Translations under genes and position numbers: made by a program
Part shown: positions 1-9,368 of the stretch, in pieces
Position numbering within the stretch: the first letter of the stretch is position 1
Layout: each line of letters opens with the position of its first letter
Notes under the pieces: model-generated
What the model saw: the letters and a program-made list of their open reading frames with translations, nothing else
Database searches by the model: none
Told to the model about the DNA's origin: nothing
Assembly (NCBI GenBank): GCA_036505635.1
Contig: DASXTC010000045.1
Location: forward strand, 62,001 to 126,000
Source of the DNA: DASXTC01 sp036505635
GTDB lineage: Bacteria; Acidobacteriota; Polarisedimenticolia; JACPZX01; DASXTC01
Reading direction: 5' to 3'
Length of the DNA stretch: 64,000 bases

Positions 1-1404
1 GTCGGGGCGGTGCTCCAGCATGTTGGCCATCCTTTCCTCGCCCCACGCCGGGATCCAGCGCACCGTCCGGATCGCCTCGAGGCACCTGCGGCGCAGGTCC
101 TTCGCGTCCAGGCTGATGAACCACTGCAAGGTCGCCCGGAAGATCACCGGGTCCTTGCTGCGCCAGCAGTGCGGGTACTGATGGACCAGCGTGGCCTGCG
201 CCAGCAGAGCGCCGCGCTCATCGAGCAGCTTGATGATCGCGTCGTTCGCCTCGAACACCTTCCGGCCCGCGAAGCCCGGCGCCTCGTCCGTGAACCGGCC
301 TTGCTCGTCCACGGGAGTGAGGATCGGCAGGTTGTTCTTCACGCCGGCCGCGTAGTCCTCATGCCCGTGCCCCGGGGCGGTGTGGACGGCTCCGGTGCCG
401 GTGTCGAGCGTGACGTGCTCGCCGAGGATTACGAGCGAGTCTCTCTCGTAGAAGGGATGGCGCGCCTTGAGCCCGGCAAGCAGAGCTCCGTCGAGCGTCT
501 CGAGGACGCGCGCGTCGCGAAGGCCGGCGGTCCGCTTGAAGGCCTCGGCCAGCGCCTCCGCCACCACGAAGAGCTCGGGTCCGCCGCCCGAGCCGGACGG
601 CGGCCTGCCGGCTGTCCCCTCGAGGATCACGTAGGAAGCGCCGGGCCTGACCGCGATCGCCAGGTTGGCCGGCAGGGTCCAGGGGGTGGTCGTCCAGATG
701 GGGATGGAGGCGCGACGGCCTGCGAGAGCGGGCCTCAACGGGCCGAGGTCGACTCCGAACCGCACCGTGATCGAAGGGGAGGTGTGCTCCGCGTACTCGA
801 CCTCCGCCTCGGCCAGCGCCGTGCGGCAGGTCGGGCACCAGTGGACCGGCTTCTTGCCCTTGTAGACGGCTCCCTGGCGGACGAATCCGGCCAGCTCCTC
901 CACGATCGTCGCCTCATACTCGTGGTCGATCGTGCGGTAGGGGCGCTCCCACTCCCCGAAGACTCCAAGACGCCGGAAGTCCTCCCGCTGCATGTCGATG
1001 TACTTTTCGGCGTACTTGCGGCATGCCTCCCGCACGGCGAGCGGGTCCATGGTCGTCTTGCGCGCGCCCAGCTCGCGGTCCACCTGCATCTCGATGGGGA
1101 GGCCGTGGCAGTCCCAGCCCGGCACGTAGGGAGCGTCAAATCCCATCATAGAGCGGGACTTTACGATGAAGTCCTTGATGATCTTGTTGAGGCTCTGTCC
1201 CAGGTGGATCCGGCCGTTGGCGTAGGGGGGACCGTCGTGCAGCACGAAGAGGGGCCGGCCCTTGCGCGCGGCGCGCAACTTGCCGTAGAGCCCCGCCTCT
1301 TCCCATCGCTTCAGCATCAGGGGCTCGCGCTGCGGCAGGTTCGCCTTCATGCTGAAGGTCGTGCGGGGCAGATTGATGGTTGCCTTGATCTGTTCAGGCG
1401 TCAC
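1..1404 (-). CDS. ileS: Isoleucyl-tRNA synthetase, N-terminal 468 residues (cut by window edge)
   Basis: Class I aminoacyl-tRNA synthetase that charges tRNA-Ile in the cytoplasm. The reading frame is open to base 1, so the C-terminal half lies outside the window. Visible marks are the HIGH-type signature written as HLGQ (residues 67-70, inside YANGRIHLGQ), the PGWDCHGLPIE block (about 95-105), and CP1 editing-domain motifs TTPWTLPAN and GHGHEDY. The start is taken as the GTG at 1404-1402, which lies in frame before the conserved N-terminus and follows GGGAGAGC. The fourth HIGH residue is Gln rather than His; the rest of the block is conserved, so I regard the enzyme as functional. It is transcribed divergently from the iscS operon. 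Confidence 0.95.
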   Translation of the reverse strand, partial: MTPEQIKATINLPRTTFSMKANLPQREPLMLKRWEEAGLYGKLRAARKGRPLFVLHDGPPYANGRIHLGQSLNKIIKDFIVKSRSMMGFDAPYVPGWDCHGLPIEMQVDRELGARKTTMDPLAVREACRKYAEKYIDMQREDFRRLGVFGEWERPYRTIDHEYEATIVEELAGFVRQGAVYKGKKPVHWCPTCRTALAEAEVEYAEHTSPSITVRFGVDLGPLRPALAGRRASIPIWTTTPWTLPANLAIAVRPGASYVILEGTAGRPPSGSGGGPELFVVAEALAEAFKRTAGLRDARVLETLDGALLAGLKARHPFYERDSLVILGEHVTLDTGTGAVHTAPGHGHEDYAAGVKNNLPILTPVDEQGRFTDEAPGFAGRKVFEANDAIIKLLDERGALLAQATLVHQYPHCWRSKDPVIFRATLQWFISLDAKDLRRRCLEAIRTVRWIPAWGEERMANMLEHRPD

Positions 1405-1471
1405 GCCGCTCTCCCGTGGGACCGATCCGGCTGCGGGTGTGAAGTAGGTGCAACCTGCTGAGGGCCGATAA

Positions 1472-1499
1472 TTTATCAGCCGTCATTCCGGACTGTCAA
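1472..1499 (-). promoter_or_regulatory. Candidate sigma-70-type promoter of ileS
   Basis: On the minus strand a perfect TTGACA (1499-1494) is followed after 16 bases by GATAAA (1477-1472, 4 of 6 matches to TATAAT). This would give a leader of about 60 bases before the GTG at 1404. It lies between the divergent ileS and iscS genes. Confidence 0.5.
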
Positions 1500-1549
1500 G
1501 GCTCCGTGATAGACTGACCGGCCCCGGAGCCCCTCACCACGGAGCGTTC

Positions 1550-2749
1550 ATGTCGCCGCCGATCTACCTGGATCACAACGCCACGTCGCCTCTGATCCCT
1601 CAGGCCCGCGAGGCGATGAGCCGGGCGCTGGCGGACTCCGAGAGCCGGTGGGGCAACGCCTCCTCACCGCACGCCTTCGGGCACGCGGCGCGCCTGGCCG
1701 TGGAGGATGCGCGTATCGAGGTGGCGCACCTGATCGGGGCCGAGCCGCGCGAGGTCATATTCGTCTCCGGGGGGACCGAGGCGGACAACCTGGCGATCCA
1801 GGGGGCGGCGCGCGCGATGAGCGAGGCGGGACGTGGGGCGGGGCGCGTCGTGACCAGCGCGATCGAGCATCCGGCAGTCCTCGGGTGCTGCCGGCGCCTC
1901 CAGTCCGACGGCTGGAGCCTCGCGATCCTTCCGGTGGATGGCGACGGCGCCGTCGAGCAGGACGAGGCGTGGCGGGCCCTGACCGGCGGGGCCGCGCTGG
2001 TCTCCGTGATGGCGGCCAACAACGAGACGGGGGTCCTGCAGCCGTTCGAGACAATCGCGCGGATGGCGCGCGAGGCGGGCTCCACGATCCACGTGGATGC
2101 GGTGCAGGCGGCTGGGAGGATCCCGATCGACGTGAAGCGGGCTGATATCGATCTCCTTTCGTTGTCGTCTCACAAGCTGGGAGGGCCCCCCGGGATCGGG
2201 GCGCTCTACGCGCGCGAGGGGGTTGCGCTCGCGCCGCTGATCCTGGGGGGAGGCCAGGAGCGCAAGCGCCGGGCCGGCACCGAGGCGCCCATCCTGGCCG
2301 CCGGGTTCGCCGCCGCGGCGCGCGCGGCGCGCGAGCGCGCGGGTGACGGCGCGTCGCGCATCCGTGATCTCCGGGACCGGATGGAGAGCGGGCTGATCGC
2401 GCGCATCGAGGGAGCGCGGGTCAACGGGGCTGCGGCGGAGCGTCTGCCCAACACGACGAGCCTGACGATTCCGGGCGCCGACAACGAGGCGCTCGTGATC
2501 GCGATGGATCTTCTCGGCTTCGCGCTGTCGACAGGGTCGGCCTGCAGCACCGGGTCCTCCCGACCGTCGCACGTGCTGGCGGCGATGGGGCTCTCCACCG
2601 CCGAGGCCGTCTCCACGATCCGGATCAGTCTCGGCCCGGCGACGACACGCGCCGAGATCGACGCCCTCGTCGAGGCGCTGGCCGGCGCCCTGATCGGTGC
2701 GCGTCGGGCTCCCTCCGGCGGGATCGCGACCGTGAGGGGAGGGCGCTGA
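1550..2749 (+). CDS. iscS: Cysteine desulfurase (NifS/IscS family)
   Basis: PLP enzyme that removes sulfur from L-cysteine as an enzyme-bound persulfide for Fe-S clusters and thiolated tRNA. The 399-residue product starts with YLDHNATSP, has the PLP-contact stretch SGGTEADN near 73-80, the Schiff-base lysine in SSHK (Lys209), and the persulfide cysteine in STGSACSTGSSRPSH (Cys332). The short loop around Cys332 matches the class of desulfurases that hand sulfur to MnmA or scaffold proteins. Its stop overlaps the mnmA start by one base (TGATG), so sulfur donor and tRNA thiolase are translationally coupled. ATG start at 1550; it could equally be called nifS. Confidence 0.93.
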   Translation: MSPPIYLDHNATSPLIPQAREAMSRALADSESRWGNASSPHAFGHAARLAVEDARIEVAHLIGAEPREVIFVSGGTEADNLAIQGAARAMSEAGRGAGRVVTSAIEHPAVLGCCRRLQSDGWSLAILPVDGDGAVEQDEAWRALTGGAALVSVMAANNETGVLQPFETIARMAREAGSTIHVDAVQAAGRIPIDVKRADIDLLSLSSHKLGGPPGIGALYAREGVALAPLILGGGQERKRRAGTEAPILAAGFAAAARAARERAGDGASRIRDLRDRMESGLIARIEGARVNGAAAERLPNTTSLTIPGADNEALVIAMDLLGFALSTGSACSTGSSRPSHVLAAMGLSTAEAVSTIRISLGPATTRAEIDALVEALAGALIGARRAPSGGIATVRGGR

Positions 2750-3837
2750 TGGCGCGCGTGCTGGTGGGCATGTCGGGGGGGGTGGACTCCTCGGTGGCCG
2801 CCGCGATCCTGGCGGCCCGGGGACACGAGGTGATCGGCGTGTCGCTGCAGCTTTACGACCACAGCGACGGCGGGCGCGCGGCGCGATGCTGCTCACCGGA
2901 GGACTTCCTGGACGCGCGCCGCGTGGCGGGGGCCATCGGGTTTCCCTACTACGTGATCAACCGCGAGGAGCTATTCAAGCGGCGCGTGCTCGACTATTTC
3001 GCGGCCGAATACCGGCGCGGGCGGACCCCCAATCCGTGCGCGCGCTGCAACGCCGAGGTCAAGTTCGAGGAGCTGGTCGAGCTGGCACGGGGCCTGGGGG
3101 CGTCGGCGGTCGCCACCGGACACTACGCGCGCGTGGAGGCCGACCCCGTCTCGGGAAGGCGCCGCCTGCTGCGCGCCCGGCATCTCGAGAAGGACCAGTC
3201 CTACTTCCTCTTCGACCTGACGCAGGAGCATCTGGCCATGAGCCTCTTCCCCCTCGGGGAGATGACCAAGGACGAGGTGCGGGCCGAGGCGGCGCGACTG
3301 GGGCTCGCCACGGCGGGCAAGCCCGAGAGCCAGGATGTCTGCTTCGTGGAGGGTGGAGACTACAGGGATTTCCTGAGCCGGAAGATGGCGGCCGAAGGGA
3401 TCGCCGAGCCGGAGGGGGAGATCGTGGACATGGAGGGAAATCCCCTGGGCCACCACCGCGGGCTGTCGGGCTTCACGGTGGGGCAGCGCCGGCACCTGGG
3501 GGTCTCCGCCGCGCGAAGGCTTTACGTCGTGCTGGTCGATGCGGGCGAGAATCGCGTCGTGCTGGGAGGGGAGGAGGATCTGACCTGCGGGAGCCTCACG
3601 CTGTCGGGCGCCAGCTTCATGTCCTTCGACGAGCCTCGCGACTCCTTCGAGGCCCTCGTGCGAGTCAGATACCGCCACGCGGGAGCCCGGGCGGTGGTGA
3701 GCCGCGACGGCGACGGGCGCGCCACGGTGCGCTTCGGCGAGCCCCAGCGCGGCGTCTCGCCGGGCCAGGCGGCCGTCTTCTACGACGGAGAGGCCCTGCT
3801 GGGGGGCGGCTGGATCGACACGGTGTCTCCTTCGTGA
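2749..3837 (+). CDS. mnmA: tRNA-specific 2-thiouridylase MnmA
   Basis: Activates U34 of tRNA-Lys/Glu/Gln with ATP and inserts sulfur to make s2U34. The 362-residue protein has the PP-loop GMSGGVDSSVAA at residues 8-19, the nucleophilic cysteine in NPCARCN (about residue 97) and the persulfide-forming cysteine in ESQDVCFV (about residue 200). This is the expected pair and the usual family length. It sits directly after its likely sulfur donor IscS (1-base overlap) and overlaps the next gene by four bases (GTGA). The three genes look like one operon. Confidence 0.96.
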   Translation: MARVLVGMSGGVDSSVAAAILAARGHEVIGVSLQLYDHSDGGRAARCCSPEDFLDARRVAGAIGFPYYVINREELFKRRVLDYFAAEYRRGRTPNPCARCNAEVKFEELVELARGLGASAVATGHYARVEADPVSGRRRLLRARHLEKDQSYFLFDLTQEHLAMSLFPLGEMTKDEVRAEAARLGLATAGKPESQDVCFVEGGDYRDFLSRKMAAEGIAEPEGEIVDMEGNPLGHHRGLSGFTVGQRRHLGVSAARRLYVVLVDAGENRVVLGGEEDLTCGSLTLSGASFMSFDEPRDSFEALVRVRYRHAGARAVVSRDGDGRATVRFGEPQRGVSPGQAAVFYDGEALLGGGWIDTVSPS

Positions 3838-4931
3838 AGGCCGCGGTCCTTCATGCGCCGGGCGCGCCCCTTTCCATCGAGGAGGTCACGCTCTCGGCTC
3901 CGCAGGCGGGCGAGGTGCTGCTGCGCGTGGCGGCCTCCGGTGTCTGCCGCTCGGATCACCACGTGATGACGGGCGCTACGCCCCATCCCATGCCGGTCGT
4001 CTGCGGGCACGAGGGGGCGGGCGTCGTGGAGCAGGTCGGGACCGGGGTGACGCGCGTCACGCCGGGGGACCACGTCGTGCTCTCGTGGGCCCCCGCCTGC
4101 GGCGCCTGCTTCTACTGCGCTCACGGCCTGCCCGCCCAGTGCGACACGTATCTCGACCCGATCTGGGCCGGCACGATGCTCGACGGCACAACGCGGCTGG
4201 GCGGAACGGCGGGCCCCATCCATCATTTCTCAGCGCTGGCCACCTTCGCCGAAAGGACGGTGGTGCCGGAGTCGTGCTGCGTCCCCGTGCGCCGCGATGT
4301 CCCCCTCGAGGTGGCGGCGCTGGTGGGCTGCTGCGTGGCGACCGGGTTCTGCGCTGCGCGGACGCGGGCGAAAGTTCAGGCGGGCTCCCGTGCGGCCGTC
4401 TTCGGGTGCGGGGGCGTGGGGCTCAACATCATCCAGGGGGCCGCGCTGGCTGGCGCCTCCCGCGTGATCGCGGTGGACGTGAGCGCGGCGAAGCTTCGGG
4501 CCGCGCGCCGCTTCGGGGCCACCGAGGCCGTCGACGCCTCGCGCGAGGACCCGGTGGCCGCCGTGCGGCGCCTGACGGAGGGGCTGGGCGCCGACTACAC
4601 CTTCGAGGCGATCGGCGAACCCGCCGTCATGGCGCAGGCGATCGCGGCGGCCCGGCGGGGGGGCACCATCGTGCTGGTGGGGCTGGGGCCTCGCGCCGGG
4701 ATGCTCCCGTTGGGGGCAGGCACCTTCACCCGGGAGGACAAGGTCCTGACGAGCGCCTACTACGGTGGGTGCGTGCCGGAGCGCGACTTCCCGAGGATCC
4801 TCGGCCTCTACGCGGCCGGCGGGCTCAACCTGGATGACCTGATCACGAGGCGGCGGCCCCTGGAGGAGATCAACGAAGCGTTCGCCGACCTGATCTCCGG
4901 CGAGGTGATCCGGACCGTCATCACGTTTTGA
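3834..4931 (+). CDS. Zinc-dependent alcohol dehydrogenase
   Basis: Medium-chain dehydrogenase/reductase of 365 residues, oxidising an alcohol or thiol adduct with NAD(P). Catalytic zinc ligands are seen as GVCRSDHH and CGHEGAGVVE. The structural-zinc quartet is C-GA-C-FY-C-AHGLPAQ-C. The Rossmann nucleotide site is FGCGGVGLNI. The layout is that of the class III-like zinc alcohol dehydrogenases, but I cannot name the substrate. The start is a GTG at 3834, whose last two bases are the TG of the mnmA stop. The frame also stays open for a long way upstream inside mnmA, but homology begins only at VKAAVLHAP. Its functional link to tRNA thiolation is not obvious. Confidence 0.88.
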   Translation: MKAAVLHAPGAPLSIEEVTLSAPQAGEVLLRVAASGVCRSDHHVMTGATPHPMPVVCGHEGAGVVEQVGTGVTRVTPGDHVVLSWAPACGACFYCAHGLPAQCDTYLDPIWAGTMLDGTTRLGGTAGPIHHFSALATFAERTVVPESCCVPVRRDVPLEVAALVGCCVATGFCAARTRAKVQAGSRAAVFGCGGVGLNIIQGAALAGASRVIAVDVSAAKLRAARRFGATEAVDASREDPVAAVRRLTEGLGADYTFEAIGEPAVMAQAIAAARRGGTIVLVGLGPRAGMLPLGAGTFTREDKVLTSAYYGGCVPERDFPRILGLYAAGGLNLDDLITRRRPLEEINEAFADLISGEVIRTVITF

Positions 4932-4989
4932 CGCGTGTGTACCGGCAGGAGCGGGTACATGCTAGGATCCTCCCGCCGCACGTGGCGGA

Positions 4990-5064
<75 letters not shown>

Positions 5065-5223
5065 ACACCTACCCTACGCAATCAGGGTGATCGTAAAACG
5101 CATCCAGCGCGATGCGGGGCTCTCCGCCCGACATCGAAGGGGAGGAGACGCTGACCGCGCCGAACCAGGGGGCGGTACCGTCGAAGAACCGGATGGTCGC
5201 ATGAACGAGGTGCCTATCAAGTC

Positions 5224-6261
5224 GTGGACCTGACAGGCCGGCGCACATGGCATGGACTCACCTGGCCGAAAGCGCTCAGATCCGTGCTGATCGCCGTAGT
5301 TGTCGTTCTGCTCGCTGCCGTGGCCTCCGCGTTGTGGGTGCGAGGCCCCTGGGTCCTGCGCTGGCCGGACCCCATCCCGGATGTCGCCGTGTCGGAGGAT
5401 CGACTGAAGGAGGCAGTCCAGTATCTCTCTGTGGATCTCGGACCGCGCTGGTACACGAACGTGGAGAACCTCGACCGAGCCTCGCGCTGGATCGAGGCTG
5501 AATTCCTCGAAACAGGACTCGAGCTTTCGACGCAGTCATTCCGGCTGATGGAAGGTGCCTACCGCAACGTCATTGCCCGCAAGCCGGGAACCGACCCGGG
5601 TGCAGGCGTCGTCATCGTGGGCGCGCACTACGATGCCTACGGTGAAATGCCGGGAGCCGACGACAACGCGAGTGGCGTCGCGGTGCTGCTGGAGCTGGCC
5701 AGGACCCTTCCGGCAGTGCCTTGTCGAAGGACTCGGTTACTGGTGGCCTTCGCCAACGAGGAGCCGCCGCTCTTCGGGTCGGAAGACATGGGAAGCGCGC
5801 GCTTCGCTCGGAAACTGGTGGATGAGAAGACACCCGTCGACCTGATGATCGCGCTGGATCTCGTCGGTTACTTTTCTGACGAGCCAGGCAGCCAGCATAC
5901 GCCGATCAAGGGGCTCGGTCTGGTCTATCCCTCGACGGGGAATTTCATCGCGGTCGTCGGCGACATGGGCGCAGGTCGATGGATCAAGAAGGTGAAACGC
6001 GGAATGATGCGATCACGTGCACTCCCCGTCGTTTCGTTCCGCGCTCCGGCGGCGATGCCGGGAGTTCATTTCTCGGACCACATGTGCTTCCGACGTCTGA
6101 ATCTTCCGGGAGTGCTCGTGTCCGACACGGCATTCCTCCGCACGCCTCACTACCATCGCACCACCGACACGATCCGCACTCTTGACTTCCATCGAATGGC
6201 CTTGGTTGTCAAGGCACTGCATGGAGTGCTCTACGAGGAGGATCTCTCCGACAGCGACTGA
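5224..6261 (+). CDS. Membrane-anchored M28-family zinc metallopeptidase
   Basis: 345-residue protein with one N-terminal membrane span (about residues 18-42, Leu/Val/Ala-rich) and an extracytoplasmic M28 aminopeptidase-like domain. The metal ligand series is visible: HYDAYGEMPGADDNASG (His and Asp ligands), FANEEPPLFGSEDMGS (catalytic and metal Glu pair), LDLVGYF (Asp) and the terminal HFSDH (His). These suggest an active di-zinc exopeptidase; the substrate is unknown. The GTG at 5224 gives the full membrane anchor; no in-frame ATG is available before the domain. The gene stands alone between tRNA-Gly and an unrelated gene, and its codon use looks less G+C-rich than its neighbours, so lateral acquisition next to the tRNA is possible. 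Confidence 0.85.
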   Translation: MDLTGRRTWHGLTWPKALRSVLIAVVVVLLAAVASALWVRGPWVLRWPDPIPDVAVSEDRLKEAVQYLSVDLGPRWYTNVENLDRASRWIEAEFLETGLELSTQSFRLMEGAYRNVIARKPGTDPGAGVVIVGAHYDAYGEMPGADDNASGVAVLLELARTLPAVPCRRTRLLVAFANEEPPLFGSEDMGSARFARKLVDEKTPVDLMIALDLVGYFSDEPGSQHTPIKGLGLVYPSTGNFIAVVGDMGAGRWIKKVKRGMMRSRALPVVSFRAPAAMPGVHFSDHMCFRRLNLPGVLVSDTAFLRTPHYHRTTDTIRTLDFHRMALVVKALHGVLYEEDLSDSD

Positions 6262-6407
6262 ACCCGATCAGGAAACCGTGAGGCCCGGCGAAAAGGGCTC
6301 GTCCAGCCTGGCCTCCAAGGTGCAGGGATCTCGCCGGATTCGGCCCTTGATCTTCTCCGCTCTGGACGGCCTCTGCCGGCCGAGGCGGCGCACGATATAT
6401 TCACCCC

Positions 6408-9368
6408 GTGCGGAATGACACCCTTGCCCGTCGGATAGCCGCGGCTGCATTCGTCGGGCTCCTCGCAACCGGACATGCGGTCGCCGGCGGCTCTCCGTTC
6501 GGAGTCGAGGCCACCACACCCGCCGATGCCTGTCTCGTGGAGGGACCGGCACACGACGAGCCGCTCGCGGTCCTCGTCGTGGTCGATCCCGAGGCGCTCC
6601 GCGACCCGGCCTGGCTCGAAGCTCTCCTGGCCTGCGCGCCGGACCATCATCTGGAGATCGTCATCCGCCTGGAGCCGCCGATCGATTGGCAGCTCTCGCC
6701 CGATCCCTACGCCGCGCTGCGTGGCTGGCTCGCGGACCTCGACCGGTTCCTCCACGAGCACCGGGGCCGCCTCGGACACTTCGAGCTCGGGCATCACCCG
6801 GACCGGGTCTTCACGCCGAGGGCCTACGCGTACCTCGTCGAGAGCGTGGCGACGTTGCTTCACGCGGCGGACCCCTCCTTCGACCTGACGATCGGCTCGC
6901 TGGGGGATAGCTCCTCGGAATGGCTCGCCGCGCTCGACCCGGGCCGCCTGGCGCCCTACATCCGCGGCCTGGCGCTCGAGAATCCCGAAGACCCCGCCGC
7001 GGCCGCCGCGCGGCTGCGGCGCATCCACCCGGGGCTTTCGCTCTGGCTGCACCTGCCGCCGAAGGGAAGCGACGCGGCCTCCTTCCTGCGCGGGCTGCAC
7101 GAAGCGCGCGCGGCCGGGTTCCAGAAGGTCTTCGCCGCGGCGGGGGAATCGCTAGAGCTCATCGCGATCCTCGTGAACCTCGCGCGCGCCCTTCCGTCCC
7201 GCTTCGAGGTCGACCCGCAGCCGCCGCTCGACGATCCGTCCCTGCTTCCTTACGCGGATCCGCTGAGCCCCGAGCGGGCCGTGATTGCGCCGGCGGGGCT
7301 GGCCCGCCCCATCGGCGAGGGCCTCGTCACGATGGCTCAGGTCCGGGCCGTGGACCTCCTCTCGGGCGCCGATCTGCCGGCGGGAGACGGGACGATCGCA
7401 CCGGCCGGACCGATTCTCCTTCGATTCGTCCTGATCCGCGAGCCACGCTCCGAGCCCGAGACGATCGGCGTCACGGGGGAGCGCGGGCTCACCGCGGGGG
7501 AGATCATCGCGCGCAATCGTGCCTTCGAGGCGGTGCAGGCCCGTGCGCTTTCACACTACCAGGCGAAGGCGACGATCTCGTACCACTACCGCGCCGAGAC
7601 GCTGGGAGAGTCGATCGACGTCGCCTCGGTCAATCGCTTCTTCTGGAAGGACGCGGTGGGGGAGTACGAGGAGACCGATCTCTACGTGAACGGGGCGCGC
7701 TGGCGGGGCAAGCCTCCCAGCCTCCCCTTCGTCGCGGCCGAGAAGGTCAAGGAGGTGCCGCTCGAGATCCGTCTCGACCAGGCGTATCGCTACACGCTCC
7801 GGGGCGAGGACAGGACCAACGGCCGCGCCGCCTACGTCATCGCGTTCGCGCCCGTCTCCACCGACCGCGCGCTCTATTCGGGCGAGGCCTGGATCGACAA
7901 GGAGAGCTTCGCTCGCCTCAAGGTGCGCTTCCTCCAGCACGGGCTCAGCGAGCCGATCACGAGCAGCGAGGACACCATCGAGTACGGTCCCATCGACGCG
8001 GCGGCCGGGCCGGGGGCCGGCGCCTCCCCGAGCTTGTGGCTGCCGGTGCGCGCCTACCGTCAGATGGTCTTCACCGTGCTGGGGCGCTCCGTGGCGGTGG
8101 AACGGCGCGTGGCCTGGGAGGACTTCTCGATCAACTCGCCCGCCTTCGAGCCGGAGCGCGAACAGGCCTATGACTCGGGGCGCCCCGTCCTTCGCGACGA
8201 CGAGGCGGGATACTCCTACCTCGTGAAGGAGGGAGACGTCATCCGAACGCGGCCGGCCGAATCGCTCCGCAACGTCGCGCTTTTCGGCGGGCTGAGCCTC
8301 AACTCCGATCTGAGCCTGGGCACTCCCTTCGTGGGGCTCAACTACTTCGACTTCAACTGGCGCGGCACCGGCACGCAGCTCGACGTCGCCTTCGCCGGGG
8401 CGCTGCTCGACGTGGTCTGGACCGACCCGGCCCTGGGCAAGAGCCGGTGGGAGCTCTCGGTGGAGGGCAGGGGGGTCGCCATGCCGGACAGCTTCAAGAA
8501 GGTCAGCGATTCGGGTCGCGAGACCGAGGAGGATCTCCGGGTGCTCGAGGAGCGCCTCTACCTCACGGTGGGCCGGCGGCTGGGCTCCTACCAGAAGGTC
8601 GAGCTGGGGACGGAGCTGGCCTACGACAACTACGACCGGAGGGACACCACCGATCCGGATTTCAAGCTGCCGCCCACGCGGCCGGCCGTCACCCTGTCTC
8701 CGAGATGGCGGTATCTGCGAAGCGGGTACTCCCTGGACCTGTGGTTCTCTCAGGGGCGCCGATTCGGCTGGGGGGACTGGGGGCTTCAACCCGATCCGGA
8801 TCCCAATGCCGTGGTCCCCGCCAACCCCAGGCCGGAGGGGGGGTCGGGGGACGACCTGTCGTTCCAGCGCTGGGGAGTCGGCCTCCTGAAATCATTCTAC
8901 TCGAGCCGGATGCAGAAGCTGAGCGTGGGAGGCGGTCTGATGGCCGGGCGCGATCTGGATCGTTTCTCGCGCTACCGGATCGGCGAGTTCCGCAACGCGC
9001 GCGTGCGCGGGTACAACGGCTACGACGTGAGCTTCGATCGAGGCGCCACCCTCCAGCTCACGTACAAGACCACGCTGCCGCGGGGTGGCGTCAGCCTCGA
9101 CGTGGAGTTCCAGAGGGCCGTCATCGAGAACGACGAGGACTTCCGCAAGCGAGAGTATCTCGCGGGCGGCGGGGTTGGCATCTCCTTCACCGGGCCGTGG
9201 AGCACCCTGATGACGGTGCGCTCCGGATTCCCTCTCGGCTCCTCGATCGACGTGGGACATGGCGGCGCGAGCTTTCGCCTGGTGATGATCAGGACATGGG
9301 ATCACTGGCCGTTCCACCGCCGCGTCAAGAAGGACGAGATCAATCCCTCGTCAGCTTCCGGTACTTGA
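6408..9368 (+). CDS. Large exported protein: TIM-barrel-like, LolA-like and outer-membrane-barrel-like parts
   Basis: 986-residue protein of unknown function. Residues 1-26 form a signal peptide (RRIAAAAFVGLLATGHAVAG). Residues about 40-300 resemble a glycosidase-type (beta/alpha)8 domain: FELGHHPDR, then YAYLVESVATLLHAADPSF, a pattern seen in GH5/GH39-like folds but without an obvious catalytic Glu pair. Residues about 365-590 resemble the MucB/LolA-type half-barrel domain (FFWKDAVGEYEETDLYVNG, EAWIDKESFARLKVRF). Residues about 620-986 are rich in alternating aromatic strands such as GLNYFDFNWRGTGTQLDV and look like a surface-antigen/Omp85-like outer-membrane barrel. The GTG start at 6408 has TATATT just upstream (6396-6401). 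The 3' end overlaps the convergent ettA by 29 bases. Domain assignments are inference by eye. Confidence 0.7.
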   Translation: MRNDTLARRIAAAAFVGLLATGHAVAGGSPFGVEATTPADACLVEGPAHDEPLAVLVVVDPEALRDPAWLEALLACAPDHHLEIVIRLEPPIDWQLSPDPYAALRGWLADLDRFLHEHRGRLGHFELGHHPDRVFTPRAYAYLVESVATLLHAADPSFDLTIGSLGDSSSEWLAALDPGRLAPYIRGLALENPEDPAAAAARLRRIHPGLSLWLHLPPKGSDAASFLRGLHEARAAGFQKVFAAAGESLELIAILVNLARALPSRFEVDPQPPLDDPSLLPYADPLSPERAVIAPAGLARPIGEGLVTMAQVRAVDLLSGADLPAGDGTIAPAGPILLRFVLIREPRSEPETIGVTGERGLTAGEIIARNRAFEAVQARALSHYQAKATISYHYRAETLGESIDVASVNRFFWKDAVGEYEETDLYVNGARWRGKPPSLPFVAAEKVKEVPLEIRLDQAYRYTLRGEDRTNGRAAYVIAFAPVSTDRALYSGEAWIDKESFARLKVRFLQHGLSEPITSSEDTIEYGPIDAAAGPGAGASPSLWLPVRAYRQMVFTVLGRSVAVERRVAWEDFSINSPAFEPEREQAYDSGRPVLRDDEAGYSYLVKEGDVIRTRPAESLRNVALFGGLSLNSDLSLGTPFVGLNYFDFNWRGTGTQLDVAFAGALLDVVWTDPALGKSRWELSVEGRGVAMPDSFKKVSDSGRETEEDLRVLEERLYLTVGRRLGSYQKVELGTELAYDNYDRRDTTDPDFKLPPTRPAVTLSPRWRYLRSGYSLDLWFSQGRRFGWGDWGLQPDPDPNAVVPANPRPEGGSGDDLSFQRWGVGLLKSFYSSRMQKLSVGGGLMAGRDLDRFSRYRIGEFRNARVRGYNGYDVSFDRGATLQLTYKTTLPRGGVSLDVEFQRAVIENDEDFRKREYLAGGGVGISFTGPWSTLMTVRSGFPLGSSIDVGHGGASFRLVMIRTWDHWPFHRRVKKDEINPSSASGT

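Noticed and set aside
10..1461. Long plus-strand open frame across the left end
   Set aside because: Its translation has no family pattern, while the minus strand encodes isoleucyl-tRNA synthetase; this is a high-GC shadow, as are many other long antisense frames in the window.
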